DNA of 35,440 nt from Phycisphaerae bacterium (GTDB taxonomy: Bacteria > Planctomycetota > Phycisphaerae > JAAYCJ01). Each line of letters starts with the position of its first letter. Within the stretch, counting starts at the first letter, position 1. The position numbers and the translations under genes were made by a program. Of this stretch, positions 14,990 to 22,821 are shown piece after piece. Under the pieces are notes generated by a model that made no database searches, had not been told where the DNA came from, and was given only the letters and a program-made list of their open reading frames with translations. Where the stretch lies: positions 1 to 35,440 of the forward strand of contig JAAYCJ010000316.1 of the NCBI GenBank assembly GCA_012729815.1, given 5' to 3'.

Positions 14990-16990
14990 ATGCGCTTCTT
15001 CTTCAAGGTCCAGGACGGCAGGCTGGTCAAGATCGACATGGAAACGGGGTTGTCGGTGGCGGTCCGGTCGCCAATCGAGACGCGGGTGGTCGAGATCGCC
15101 GCCGTGGGTGAGCGCTTGATCGTCCGCGAGGACGCCGCCGGGCATCCGCCCGACCGGTCCAATCTGTACGCCTTGAATCACGATTTTGAACCGCTCTGGA
15201 CCGCCCAGCCGTCGGCGCTCGGCGACCCCTACGTCGCGCTGCTGCGCGTTCGCGAGGAGGGCGTCTACGCCGCGTCGCGCGAGGGACGCGTCTGTGTGCT
15301 CGACGCCGCCTCCGGCCGGGTCGTTGAGACGATCCGCAGCCCGCAGAGCTGCTCGGACTCCGGATTCGACCCCTCCTGCCCGATGAAGTCATGGAAGGGG
15401 TTCTTCAGCCTCACCGGCGGGAGCATCCTCTACTGCCTCAGCGCGATGTTCCTGCTCTACGGCTTCTTCGCGCTGCTGGGTCCGATCCTGGCCCGAAGCC
15501 ACGCTCTCGCTGAAACGCTGCCGTGCATCGGCGTGCTGAACGTCTACGAACTGGCGCTGCTGGGCGTGCTGCTGCTGATCGTGCTGTGGAAAAACGTGAC
15601 CGACGACGCGATCTCGCTGGTGGTCCTGATCGCCCTGTTCCTGATCGCCAACGGCTCAGCCCTGGACACCGTGGCGACCGAGGCGCCGGAAGCGGTGTTG
15701 TACCTGGGCGTCGGCGCGATGGTGCTGGCGGTGGGCAAATTGTACGTCCTGCGACGCTTCATCATCCCTCACTTGAGCGGCTTGTACCTGGGCGGGCTGG
15801 CGATCATCCTGCTGTGGAACTTTCTGTGCGGCCCGCTTCTGGCCCAGGTCAACCGCGGCGTGGCGACGTCGGACACCGTGCCGCCGGGACCGTGGCAGGC
15901 GGCGTGGATGGCCGTCCTGGCCGCCGGCGTCTTGTTCCTGATCCAGGCGCTGCGAACCCCGGACCCGCAGCGGGATCGGACCGATCCGCTGCCGTTCCTG
16001 CGCACCGCGGCCATGCCCGCTCTGTTCGCCCTGGTTGTCCTGACCGCGTCTGGTCTGCACCAGTTGGGCTTGGCCCACGCGATCAACTTCTCGCACCGGT
16101 TCCTGGATTTCGTTCCCGTCCTGGCCCTGGCGGCGCTGCTGCTGGTGGAGGTCCTGCGGGTGGCGGGTGTGCGGTCGCGGATATGGACGGTGGCGATCGC
16201 AGCCGCTCCGCTGGCGATCACGCTGTATGCGATCTGGGGTCGGCCGGTCGCTTCGGCGGCGCCTTGGCTGGAGGTCCTGTGGCATCCGCCGGTCATCCTG
16301 ACCGCCACGGGCGCGGGCGTGCTGGCGTTGTACCTGGCCCATCCGCGGCGCGGCTTGCTCCACGTGGCCGTCGCGTACGGTCTGGCGGTTCTCCTGACGT
16401 GGGGCGCGACCGGTTTTGGCGATCCAGCCCGGTTGAATTGGACGCAGGTGGGGGTCGTTCTGGTGACGCTGCTGCTGGTGCTGGGGATCTGGCGCCGCAA
16501 TCCGGAGCTCTGCTTCGGCGGGGCGGTGGTGGCGGCGTTCGGGTTGGGCTTCTGGGATGGTCTCCAGCACATGGCTCTCGCATGGGGTCTGACCGTACCC
16601 GGTGCGGTGCTGGGCGTGGCCGGCTTGGCGACGCTGGCGATCTACGTGATCTTCGGCGACCGGTTCTCTCGCAACCTGGCGGCGCTGGGGGCCTTGGCGT
16701 TCATGGTGTTTGTCCTCGACCTGTTCCCGCAGCAGGTGGCCTGGGCCGATCTGGCGGTGGTTGTGATGGTGGGTGTGGTCGGCACGCCGCTGTGGATGCG
16801 GACGCGGGACTACGTGCCGATCGTGCTGCTGTGCCTTCCGCTGGCCCTGCGGCTGTGGGCGGTCGGCGTGGCGATGGGTCCGTGGCGGTACGTGGCGATC
16901 AGCTTCGCGCTCCTGGCGGCGGGAACATGGCTGAGCCTGCGAAAGGCGGCGTCGGAAGCGCCGGCGGCGCTGCCGGAGGTTCAGAAGTAG
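14990..16990 (+). CDS. polytopic membrane protein with N-terminal PQQ-like region
   Basis: This 666-residue protein has an unusual layout. Residues 1-125 are soluble and resemble two PQQ/beta-propeller-like blades (KVQDGRLVKIDMETGLSV; EEGVYAASREGRVCVLDAASGRVVETI). From about residue 140 onward there are roughly 16-18 hydrophobic helices with short loops. There is no signal peptide, so the blade region is probably cytoplasmic. I recognise no transporter signature; some DUF2157-like or polymer-export proteins have similar helix-only bodies, but this is not enough for a name. The ATG is preceded by GGAGGTGATC, an almost perfect anti-16S match. Its last 10 nt overlap the convergent acylphosphatase gene. 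Confidence 0.8.
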   Translation: MRFFFKVQDGRLVKIDMETGLSVAVRSPIETRVVEIAAVGERLIVREDAAGHPPDRSNLYALNHDFEPLWTAQPSALGDPYVALLRVREEGVYAASREGRVCVLDAASGRVVETIRSPQSCSDSGFDPSCPMKSWKGFFSLTGGSILYCLSAMFLLYGFFALLGPILARSHALAETLPCIGVLNVYELALLGVLLLIVLWKNVTDDAISLVVLIALFLIANGSALDTVATEAPEAVLYLGVGAMVLAVGKLYVLRRFIIPHLSGLYLGGLAIILLWNFLCGPLLAQVNRGVATSDTVPPGPWQAAWMAVLAAGVLFLIQALRTPDPQRDRTDPLPFLRTAAMPALFALVVLTASGLHQLGLAHAINFSHRFLDFVPVLALAALLLVEVLRVAGVRSRIWTVAIAAAPLAITLYAIWGRPVASAAPWLEVLWHPPVILTATGAGVLALYLAHPRRGLLHVAVAYGLAVLLTWGATGFGDPARLNWTQVGVVLVTLLLVLGIWRRNPELCFGGAVVAAFGLGFWDGLQHMALAWGLTVPGAVLGVAGLATLAIYVIFGDRFSRNLAALGALAFMVFVLDLFPQQVAWADLAVVVMVGVVGTPLWMRTRDYVPIVLLCLPLALRLWAVGVAMGPWRYVAISFALLAAGTWLSLRKAASEAPAALPEVQK

Positions 16991-17253
16991 CGGACGGTGA
17001 ACTGCTTGTAGCGGCCGGTGGGCTCGACGTCCTGGGTCTGGACGTTCTCGACGTACGGCCCCATCTCCTGCCGGATCTCATCGACGAAGCGGTCGATCTC
17101 GTTCGGCGGGCCCTCCACGTGAATCTCCACCCGCCCGTCCGGCAGGTTGGCCACGTATCCGGTCACGTCGTATCTTCTGGCGACGCTGCGGGCGGTGTAG
17201 CGAAACCCGACGCCCTGGACGTCGCCCTCGAAGTGAACCAGCCTGGCGGTCAT
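16981..17253 (-). CDS. acyP: acylphosphatase
   Basis: Acylphosphatase hydrolyses acyl phosphates such as carbamoyl phosphate in the cytoplasm. The 90-residue protein has the full pattern: FEGDVQGVGFRYTARSVA (catalytic Arg in GVGFR, about residue 18) and VTGYVANLPDGRVEIHVEG (catalytic Asn in VANLPDG, about 36). Length is standard. The start has GGGGGAT just upstream. It lies 41 nt after the PEP-CTERM gene on the same strand and may be cotranscribed with it. Confidence 0.95.
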   Translation of the reverse strand: MTARLVHFEGDVQGVGFRYTARSVARRYDVTGYVANLPDGRVEIHVEGPPNEIDRFVDEIRQEMGPYVENVQTQDVEPTGRYKQFTVRYF

Positions 17254-17294
17254 CGGATCCCCCTTGTGTTCCTGCCTGCCCTCAAGCCCAGCGG

Positions 17295-18239
17295 CTACCG
17301 CCGGCGAATCAAGCCCGCGACGGCCCCGGCCACAAGCAGCAGCAGCGTCGCCGGTTCTGGAGCGGCCGCCGCGGCACTGGACGCCGCCGTCGAGAACAGA
17401 TCCTGGGTCATCATCACCAACTCGGTCGGCACGGTGCCGAACGCGGCGCCGCCGCCCAAGCCGCCGGGAATCGCCATGTCGAGCGTGATCTCGGCTTCCA
17501 GGTCGAACGTCTCGCCGACGCTGGCCAAATAATCGAAGGGGATATCCGCGTCGTCGAACTCCAACAGGTAGACGGTGGCCAGATCGCCCATCGCGATCGG
17601 CGAGACCTCAAAGTCGTTGGCGTGGAAGCTGCCCGAGGTCGCCGTGGTCACCGAGCCGTCGGCTGCCCCGACCAGGCTGACCGTGCCGGACCACAGGTCG
17701 GTCCCGTTCTTGGCGAGGTTCAAGCCGAAGACCATCTCCAGCCCCGCGGCGCTGCCCGCCGTGTTCGGAATGACCGCAGCCAGACCGCCGTCCAGCAGGA
17801 AACTCGACTGGAGGTTCAGCGGACTGCCGGTTGGGAAGGTGGGAAACTCAGACTCCAGGACGTTGATCGTGCGGGTCTGACTGGCCGTCGAGGAGAGGGC
17901 CAGGCTGACCTCCGGATCGGCCGAGCCCGCCGCCGTCTCGAGCACAAAATCGGTCGGCACCGCGCTGTTGTACTGCGGATCGTTCGAGAGCACCCGGTTG
18001 TAGGCCGACCACAGGGTCGCGCCCGCGTCCGACTGTGACATCTCCGTCAAGGCCTCGACCGGCGTCTGGGTCTGGGTGGCTGGGTACTGCCGGGCGAGTT
18101 GCTCGGTCTGCACGACCTCGCCGCTGCGCGACTGGGTGATCTGGCTTCGGGCCACCACCTGGAAATCGGCGACGTCGGCACAAATCCGGCAGGCCCAAAC
18201 GCCCACGATCAGGGCGGCGATTGCGATGGTACGGGTCAT
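17295..18239 (-). CDS. PEP-CTERM sorted secreted protein
   Basis: This is a 314-residue exported protein. It has an N-terminal signal peptide (MTRTIAIAALIVGVWACRICA) and a C-terminal sorting signal: PEP in AAPEPATLLL, a hydrophobic helix and a final IRRR. PEP-CTERM proteins are cut and processed by an exosortase and usually end up on the surface or in the extracellular matrix; no exosortase lies in the window. The body is Ser/Thr/Ala/Asp-rich and beta-like (DLWSGTVSLVGAADGS, FDLEAEITLDMAIPGG) without a known catalytic motif. The start at 18239 has AAGGAG 6 nt upstream. An open upstream extension to 18446 is rejected because it runs through the promoter region. Confidence 0.88.
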   Translation of the reverse strand: MTRTIAIAALIVGVWACRICADVADFQVVARSQITQSRSGEVVQTEQLARQYPATQTQTPVEALTEMSQSDAGATLWSAYNRVLSNDPQYNSAVPTDFVLETAAGSADPEVSLALSSTASQTRTINVLESEFPTFPTGSPLNLQSSFLLDGGLAAVIPNTAGSAAGLEMVFGLNLAKNGTDLWSGTVSLVGAADGSVTTATSGSFHANDFEVSPIAMGDLATVYLLEFDDADIPFDYLASVGETFDLEAEITLDMAIPGGLGGGAAFGTVPTELVMMTQDLFSTAASSAAAAAPEPATLLLLVAGAVAGLIRRR

Positions 18240-18272
18240 CTTGGTCTCCTTGACTGCCAAACGTTGGGGCCT

Positions 18273-18332
18273 GGTGAAAGGGAATGCCGTTTCACCTGCC
18301 CAATTTAACATCGACCGGTTGGGCGGGCAAGG
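18273..18332 (-). promoter_or_regulatory. leader hairpin and weak promoter for the PEP-CTERM gene
   Basis: GGTGAAA (18273-18279) and TTTCACC (18290-18296) form a 7-bp stem about 34 nt before the ATG. Upstream, on minus, a TTGCCC / TTAAAT pair spaced 16 bp could be the promoter (both four of six). Evidence is modest. Confidence 0.3.
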
Positions 18333-18374
18333 AAAAGCCCGCTGGCAACGATAGCGCCGAACGCACCATGGCCC

Positions 18375-18403
18375 TTGCCGACGCGGGTGCGTCCGCCTAT
18401 AAT
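18375..18403 (+). promoter_or_regulatory. sigma70-type promoter for the methyltransferase gene
   Basis: TTGCCG (18375-18380), exactly 17 bp, then a perfect TATAAT (18398-18403). Transcription would begin near 18410, downstream of the ATG at 18368 and upstream of the TTG at 18461, which supports the TTG start. Confidence 0.7.
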
Positions 18404-18460
18404 ATCGGCAATACGGTAGTTGCGTCTTGGGTCTTTCTAACCTCATACAGGGGGTGGACT

Positions 18461-19147
18461 TTGGTCAAACGGGCTGATTTCCTTGATCGTTTTGACAGCG
18501 TCGAGCGGGCGCGGTGGTATCGTGACCGCTTCAAACACGGACGGCGGGCCCGGACCGATCAGCGCGAGCGAACCGCCCTGCGTGAGGTGCTGCAGCCGCT
18601 GGGACGCCTCGGCGCGGTCCTTGACCTTCCCAGCGGGACGGGCCGCCTGTCGCCGGTGCTGGCCGAAAACGCCGACCGGACGATCCTGGCCGACGGGGCG
18701 CCCGCCATGCTGGAAGTGGCGCGGGAAGACCTGGGCACGCAGGGGATGGATTACCTGGTCACCGACGCCCGGGCGATCAGCCTGCCGGACCAGGACGTGG
18801 ACCTGATCTTCTGCCACCGGTTCATCCAGCACATTCACCACCTCGACGACCGCCGCAAAGTACTCCTGGAGTTTGCCCGCGTTTCGCGAAAGTACGTGCT
18901 GATCTCGTTCTACCCTCCGGGCTTCGGCAGCTACTTCAAGTGGTTTCGGCATCTGATCCTGAGGCGACCGGACAATCCCAAGCCGGTCTCCTTGAGCGAG
19001 TTCATCGCCGATGCGGAACGGGCGGGCCTGCGGCTCAAGCACGCCCACCTGTTGCGGCGATTCCCCAAACCGGGTAGCTTCTATCTCTTCGAACGGACCA
19101 ACGGCCAAGCGGCAGCCGCCAGCCCGCTGGGCGGCGCCTCCGGTTAG
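18461..19147 (+). CDS. class I SAM-dependent methyltransferase, TTG start
   Basis: The 228-residue protein has the Rossmann methyltransferase core: VLDLPSGTGRLSPVLAE (motif I, about 49-65), DRTILADGAPAMLEVAR (motif II acid), DYLVTDARAISLPDQDVDLIFCHR (motifs III/IV), then the UbiE-like tail VSRKYVLISFYPP. It methylates an unknown small molecule or lipid. I chose TTG 18461 because GGGGGTG lies just upstream and a strong promoter places the mRNA start after the alternative ATG (18368). Upstream residues look non-coding. C-terminal FPKPGSFYLFERTN is common in Methyltransf_11 proteins. It is a single-gene unit. Confidence 0.85.
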   Translation: MVKRADFLDRFDSVERARWYRDRFKHGRRARTDQRERTALREVLQPLGRLGAVLDLPSGTGRLSPVLAENADRTILADGAPAMLEVAREDLGTQGMDYLVTDARAISLPDQDVDLIFCHRFIQHIHHLDDRRKVLLEFARVSRKYVLISFYPPGFGSYFKWFRHLILRRPDNPKPVSLSEFIADAERAGLRLKHAHLLRRFPKPGSFYLFERTNGQAAAASPLGGASG

Positions 19148-19190
19148 TAATCTGAGCCTGCGTTTCCATCTCACGCCTTTGCGTCTGGTT

Positions 19191-19262
19191 GGGCTATTTC
19201 AAAATCTGATTTTGAAACAGCCCGGACATCTGATCTATAAGATTTATAGTTATTCTTTATTA
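19191..19262. terminator. AT-rich double hairpin between convergent methyltransferase and mutL
   Basis: GGGCTATTTCAAAAT (19191-19205) pairs with 19209-19223 with one mismatch (a G-U pair on the minus strand), and CTATAA-GAT-TTATAG (19235-19249) follows, then TTATTCTTTATT. The low-GC block stands out from its surroundings and probably ends transcription from either side. Confidence 0.5.
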
Positions 19263-19294
19263 GCGCTGGTGATTGTAGGCCAGTCTGCAGCGGA

Positions 19295-21148
19295 CTACGT
19301 CCGCTTGAACTTCTTCTTCAGCTCGTCGAGGGTCATCCGCAGGGCGGTGGGCCGGCCGTGCGGACAGGTGGAGATCATGTCGATCTTGCGGCGGTACTCG
19401 AGCAGGGACTGGATTTCCTCGGGGCTCAGCGGGTCGCCCGCTTTGACCGCCGCCTTGCACGCCAGCGACTCGATGACGTGTTCGATCGGGTCGGTGGATG
19501 CCGGTCCGACCTGATCCTCAAGCCGTTGGAGCAAATCCTCAAGCAGTTGCGAGGCGTCCACGTGGTCCGTGAGCATGGGCAGGCTGTGCACCGCCACCGA
19601 CCGGGGGCCGAACGGCTGAACCTCGATGCCGGCGTCTTCAAGGCTCCCGCGGATCGCCTCGATCTGGGCCATCTGCCGGGCGGTCAGGTTGACCACATGC
19701 GGCACGAGCAGCCGCTGGCGGGGGATCGGCCCAGCCTGCAGATGCTCCTTGAGCTGCTGGTAGAGCACCCGTTCGTGGAGGGCGTGCTGATCGATAATCA
19801 TGAAGCCCTCCGGAGTCTCGGCCACCAGGTACGCGTTGTGGATCTGCAGGGCCGGTTGGACCTGCGGAGCGTCGTTGGGCTGACGCGCGGCTGGGCAGGG
19901 GGGTTCGGGCGGCGCGGTCGGTTGCGTGGGGCCGGGCCGCAACGCCGCCGGTCGAGGAGTGGGCATGCTCCTGGCGACGGCCCGAGGCACCTCGAAATTC
20001 AGCGACGGCTGAGCGACGGAGGCAGTTCGCAAGTAGTCAGCCAAAGCCCGGGTCACCGACTGCTTGAGCTCCTCGCGCTTCGGATCAGCGTTCGCGGTTG
20101 GCGTCTCTTCGGACTCTGCCTCGGTCTCGGGCTTCTCGTCGGTCAGCCGGGCGGACAGGTCGGCCGAGAGAAACCGGTCGCGGATCGTCCCGAGGATCAG
20201 GCTGTGAATCTGACCCGAATCGGAGAACCGCACCTCGCTCTTGGTCGGATGGACGTTGACGTCCACGAAGGCCGGGTCAATATCGAGAAAGATAAACGCG
20301 ACCGGCTGACGGTCGCCGGTCAGCAGGCCGCGATAGGCCTCGCGCAGGGCGTGGGCGATGTAGCGGTCGCGGATCGGACGGCGGTTGACGAAGAAGTATT
20401 GCCAGCGGTTCGACGGCTTGGAGTTCTCCGGCCGGCAGACGTACGCCTGCAGCGTGAACGTATTGTCCTGATGGAATACCTGTAGCAGGCCGTCGGCGAT
20501 TTCCGGCCCGAACACGTCGCGGATGCGGTCGCGAGGATCCTCGGCCGCCGGCAGTTCCAGCACGTTCCTGCCGTTGTGGTCGAGCCGAACGGCGACCCGC
20601 GGAAAGGTCAAAGCCGTGCGGATCACCTGCTCCTGGACGTGGCCGAACTCGGTGGCCGACGTCTTGAGGAACTTGCGCCGCGCGGGCGTGTTGTGGAACA
20701 GGTTCTGGATCTCGATGACCGTACCGGGCGACCCAGCGTACGGGCGGACCGCCGACGGCTGGCCCTCGATCACCTCGACCTCGCCGCCGCTGACCGCGCC
20801 GGGCGTGACCGAGGCGATCCTGACCAGACTGACCGAGGCGATCGACGCCAGCGCCTCGCCGCGAAAGCCCATCGTTCCAATCGCGTAGAGGTCGTTCTCA
20901 TCCGTGATCTTGCTGGTGGCGTGCGGCTGGACGGCCATCGGAATCTGCTCGGGCTCGATCCCGCCGCCGTTGTCGACGATCCGGATCAGCTTCGTCCCGC
21001 CCTGCTCGACCCCCACCTCGATCCGATCGGCCCCGGCGTCCAGGGAGTTCTCGACCAGCTCCTTGACCACGCTGGCCGGACGCTCGATGCACTCGCCGGC
21101 GGCGATCTTGTTGACCAGTTGGGTTGGCAGTATCCTGATGGCGGCCAC
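19295..21148 (-). CDS. mutL: DNA mismatch repair protein MutL (endonuclease type)
   Basis: MutL couples mismatch recognition by MutS to strand removal. The 617-residue protein has the GHKL ATPase: IRILPTQLVNKIAAGE, VVKELVENSLDAGA (E30/N34), DNGGGIEPEQ, GTMGFRGEALASI. A Pro-rich linker (about 370-430) is followed by the C-terminal dimer/nuclease domain with DQHALHERVLYQ (about 451), an ACK motif (about 562) and CPHGRPT (about 594). Thus it is the nicking type found in bacteria without MutH. In the DQHA-x2-E-x4-E motif the last Glu reads Gln. GTG 21148 is the start that aligns with family N-termini; a perfect TATAAT lies upstream. MutS is not in the window. Confidence 0.96.
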   Translation of the reverse strand: MAAIRILPTQLVNKIAAGECIERPASVVKELVENSLDAGADRIEVGVEQGGTKLIRIVDNGGGIEPEQIPMAVQPHATSKITDENDLYAIGTMGFRGEALASIASVSLVRIASVTPGAVSGGEVEVIEGQPSAVRPYAGSPGTVIEIQNLFHNTPARRKFLKTSATEFGHVQEQVIRTALTFPRVAVRLDHNGRNVLELPAAEDPRDRIRDVFGPEIADGLLQVFHQDNTFTLQAYVCRPENSKPSNRWQYFFVNRRPIRDRYIAHALREAYRGLLTGDRQPVAFIFLDIDPAFVDVNVHPTKSEVRFSDSGQIHSLILGTIRDRFLSADLSARLTDEKPETEAESEETPTANADPKREELKQSVTRALADYLRTASVAQPSLNFEVPRAVARSMPTPRPAALRPGPTQPTAPPEPPCPAARQPNDAPQVQPALQIHNAYLVAETPEGFMIIDQHALHERVLYQQLKEHLQAGPIPRQRLLVPHVVNLTARQMAQIEAIRGSLEDAGIEVQPFGPRSVAVHSLPMLTDHVDASQLLEDLLQRLEDQVGPASTDPIEHVIESLACKAAVKAGDPLSPEEIQSLLEYRRKIDMISTCPHGRPTALRMTLDELKKKFKRT

Positions 21149-21180
21149 GGTCGGTCCCGGTTCTCCAAAGCCTTTTCCGC

Positions 21181-21209
21181 ATTATAGCCGCCGGCCAGGC
21201 CGGTGGAAA
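21181..21209 (-). promoter_or_regulatory. promoter for mutL
   Basis: A perfect TATAAT (21186-21181) with TTTCCA (21209-21204) at 17 bp. The leader is about 26 nt and contains GGAG. Confidence 0.6.
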
Positions 21210-21253
21210 GCCGCAGACCAGAATGGCCGCTGAAACGCCGCGACGGCCAAAGC

Positions 21254-21538
21254 CTACTCGCGAGCGCGGGTGTTCTCCTCGATCCGGAAAATCACCAGGA
21301 TCACCTCGAGCCAGATCCGCACCACCAGGACGTAGAGCAGGAATACGATCGGCGAGACGATCAGCAGAACGATGCCGTTGCTGACCCCCTGGGCGAATCC
21401 CGACAGGATGATGCCGATCATGCCCAACGCCACGACGACGATGGCGATGATGTAGAGCACGCGAATGACCCGGGTTGTGACGAACTCCGAAAACGACAGG
21501 TCGAATAGCGCGGCGAAGAACCCTCTTTCGCGGTCCAT
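21254..21538 (-). CDS. small DUF4282-like membrane protein
   Basis: The 94-residue protein has two hydrophobic helices (VLYIIAIVVVALGMIGIILSG and a second after GVSNGIVLLIVSPIVFLLY) preceded by FFAALFDLSFSEFVTTRVI and ending in RIWLEVILVIFRIEENT. This arrangement matches DUF4282 proteins, whose function is unknown. GGAGGAG lies 7 nt before the ATG at 21538; the longer open frame to 21673 lacks support. It is a separate unit between mutL and the glycosyltransferases. Confidence 0.82.
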   Translation of the reverse strand: MDRERGFFAALFDLSFSEFVTTRVIRVLYIIAIVVVALGMIGIILSGFAQGVSNGIVLLIVSPIVFLLYVLVVRIWLEVILVIFRIEENTRARE

Positions 21539-21609
21539 CACTGGCTCCTCCAAGAAAGACAGAAACCCCACGACAATGGTGCCACGACGGAACAGCCGTC
21601 CTGGATCGC

Positions 21610-21637
21610 ATTGTAACGCCCGCCGACGGCGGTGCAA
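21610..21637 (-). promoter_or_regulatory. candidate promoter for the DUF4282 gene
   Basis: TTGCAC (21637-21632) and TACAAT (21615-21610) are 16 bp apart. The leader would be about 65 nt. Confidence 0.4.
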
Positions 21638-21660
21638 CAGGGAATCGTCAGCCGGCGGCC

Positions 21661-22821
21661 TCAGCGACGCCAAATCGACGCGCCGCGAGGCGCCGGCAGG
21701 GAGTCGAACAAAGCCGTAAAGTCGTCAGTCATCTTCTCGACCGTGAAACGCCGCCGGACCAGGTCGCGCGCGTGGCCGGCGACCTCGCGGCGAAGATCGC
21801 CGTCGCCGATCACCTCGAGCAGCCGCTGACGCAGAGCGGCGGCTGAGAGCTGGTAGAAAAAGAACCCCGTCTGGTTGTTGACGATCGCCTCGTCCATCGA
21901 TCCGATGAAGTACGAAACCGCCGGCACGCCCGCCGCCATCGCCTGCAAAACCGACAGGCTCAAACACTCGTGGTACTCGCTGGTCAGGCACACCAGGTCC
22001 AGGCCCGGCAGCAACTGCGAAACGTCCTCACGCTGACCGAGCACCGAAAGGTACTGGCCCAGCAGCCCGCTCTGCCGCGCCCACTGATGGACCGCCGCCC
22101 GGTTGGGTCCGTCGCCGATCACGAAAAAATGCACGTCGCGCCGGTGCCGGACGATCTGCCTGGCCGCCGCGATGAAGATGTCGTGGCGCTTGTCCGCCCG
22201 AAGGTTCGCGATCATCGCGATCGCCGTCACGTTCTCGTCGGCCAACCCGAGAATCGACCGGGCCCGGTCTCGCCACTCCGGATGGTCGAACCGCTCGACG
22301 TCCACGCCGTTGTTGATGACCGCGATCTTGCCCAGCGGCACCTTGTCCAGAGACGCCATGCTCCGCTTGTGCCGTCGGCCCAGGGCCACGAACCGACGGA
22401 CCAGCGGATAGAGCAGCCGGTTGACCGACTCGAAGTTTAGATGGCCCGGCTGCGAGTAGATATGCGCCCACACCGCCACCGGCACGCCCGCCGCCCGCGC
22501 CGCGATCGTCCCCCAGAACATCCGGTCGCCCCCGCTGCCCACCGCCGTCAGTGCCCGAATGCCCTCGCCGCGAATAATCCGCATCAAACGCGGCGCCGCG
22601 TGGTAGTCGTACCGGTCAGCCAGAAGCTTCTCGTGGACGGCAATGCCCGCCTCTTCGAGCGGCGCCGCCAGCGGCCCGCGGTCCTTGAGGCACGCGATGA
22701 CCGGCCGGTACCGCCCGCGCCGCTGAAGCTCGCGGACCAGGTCGAGCAGCACGTGCTCCGCCCCGCCGGTCTCAAGCCGGTTGATGACAAACAGGATGCC
22801 GTTCGCTTGTGCCGTCGTCAT
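21661..22821 (-). CDS. GT4-type glycosyltransferase
   Basis: The 386-residue cytoplasmic GT-B enzyme likely adds a sugar during surface polysaccharide or glycolipid synthesis. It shows the N-terminal LFVINRLETGGAEHVLLDLVREL, the central VINNGVDVERFD, IAMIANLRADKRHDIFIAAA (start of the nucleotide-sugar domain), FVIGDGPNRAAV and the EX7E region ECLSLSVLQAMAAGVPAVSY. Substrate cannot be told. ATG 22821 overlaps the stop of the upstream GT2 gene (ATGA), so the pair is translationally coupled; a start seven codons earlier is less likely. Confidence 0.92.
   Translation of the reverse strand: MTTAQANGILFVINRLETGGAEHVLLDLVRELQRRGRYRPVIACLKDRGPLAAPLEEAGIAVHEKLLADRYDYHAAPRLMRIIRGEGIRALTAVGSGGDRMFWGTIAARAAGVPVAVWAHIYSQPGHLNFESVNRLLYPLVRRFVALGRRHKRSMASLDKVPLGKIAVINNGVDVERFDHPEWRDRARSILGLADENVTAIAMIANLRADKRHDIFIAAARQIVRHRRDVHFFVIGDGPNRAAVHQWARQSGLLGQYLSVLGQREDVSQLLPGLDLVCLTSEYHECLSLSVLQAMAAGVPAVSYFIGSMDEAIVNNQTGFFFYQLSAAALRQRLLEVIGDGDLRREVAGHARDLVRRRFTVEKMTDDFTALFDSLPAPRGASIWRR

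Noticed and set aside
15523-17532. 669-codon plus-strand frame over the membrane-protein gene
   Set aside because: It is a shifted shadow of the polytopic protein, Gly/Arg/Pro-rich, and runs into minus-strand genes; the 14990-16990 frame has clear helices.
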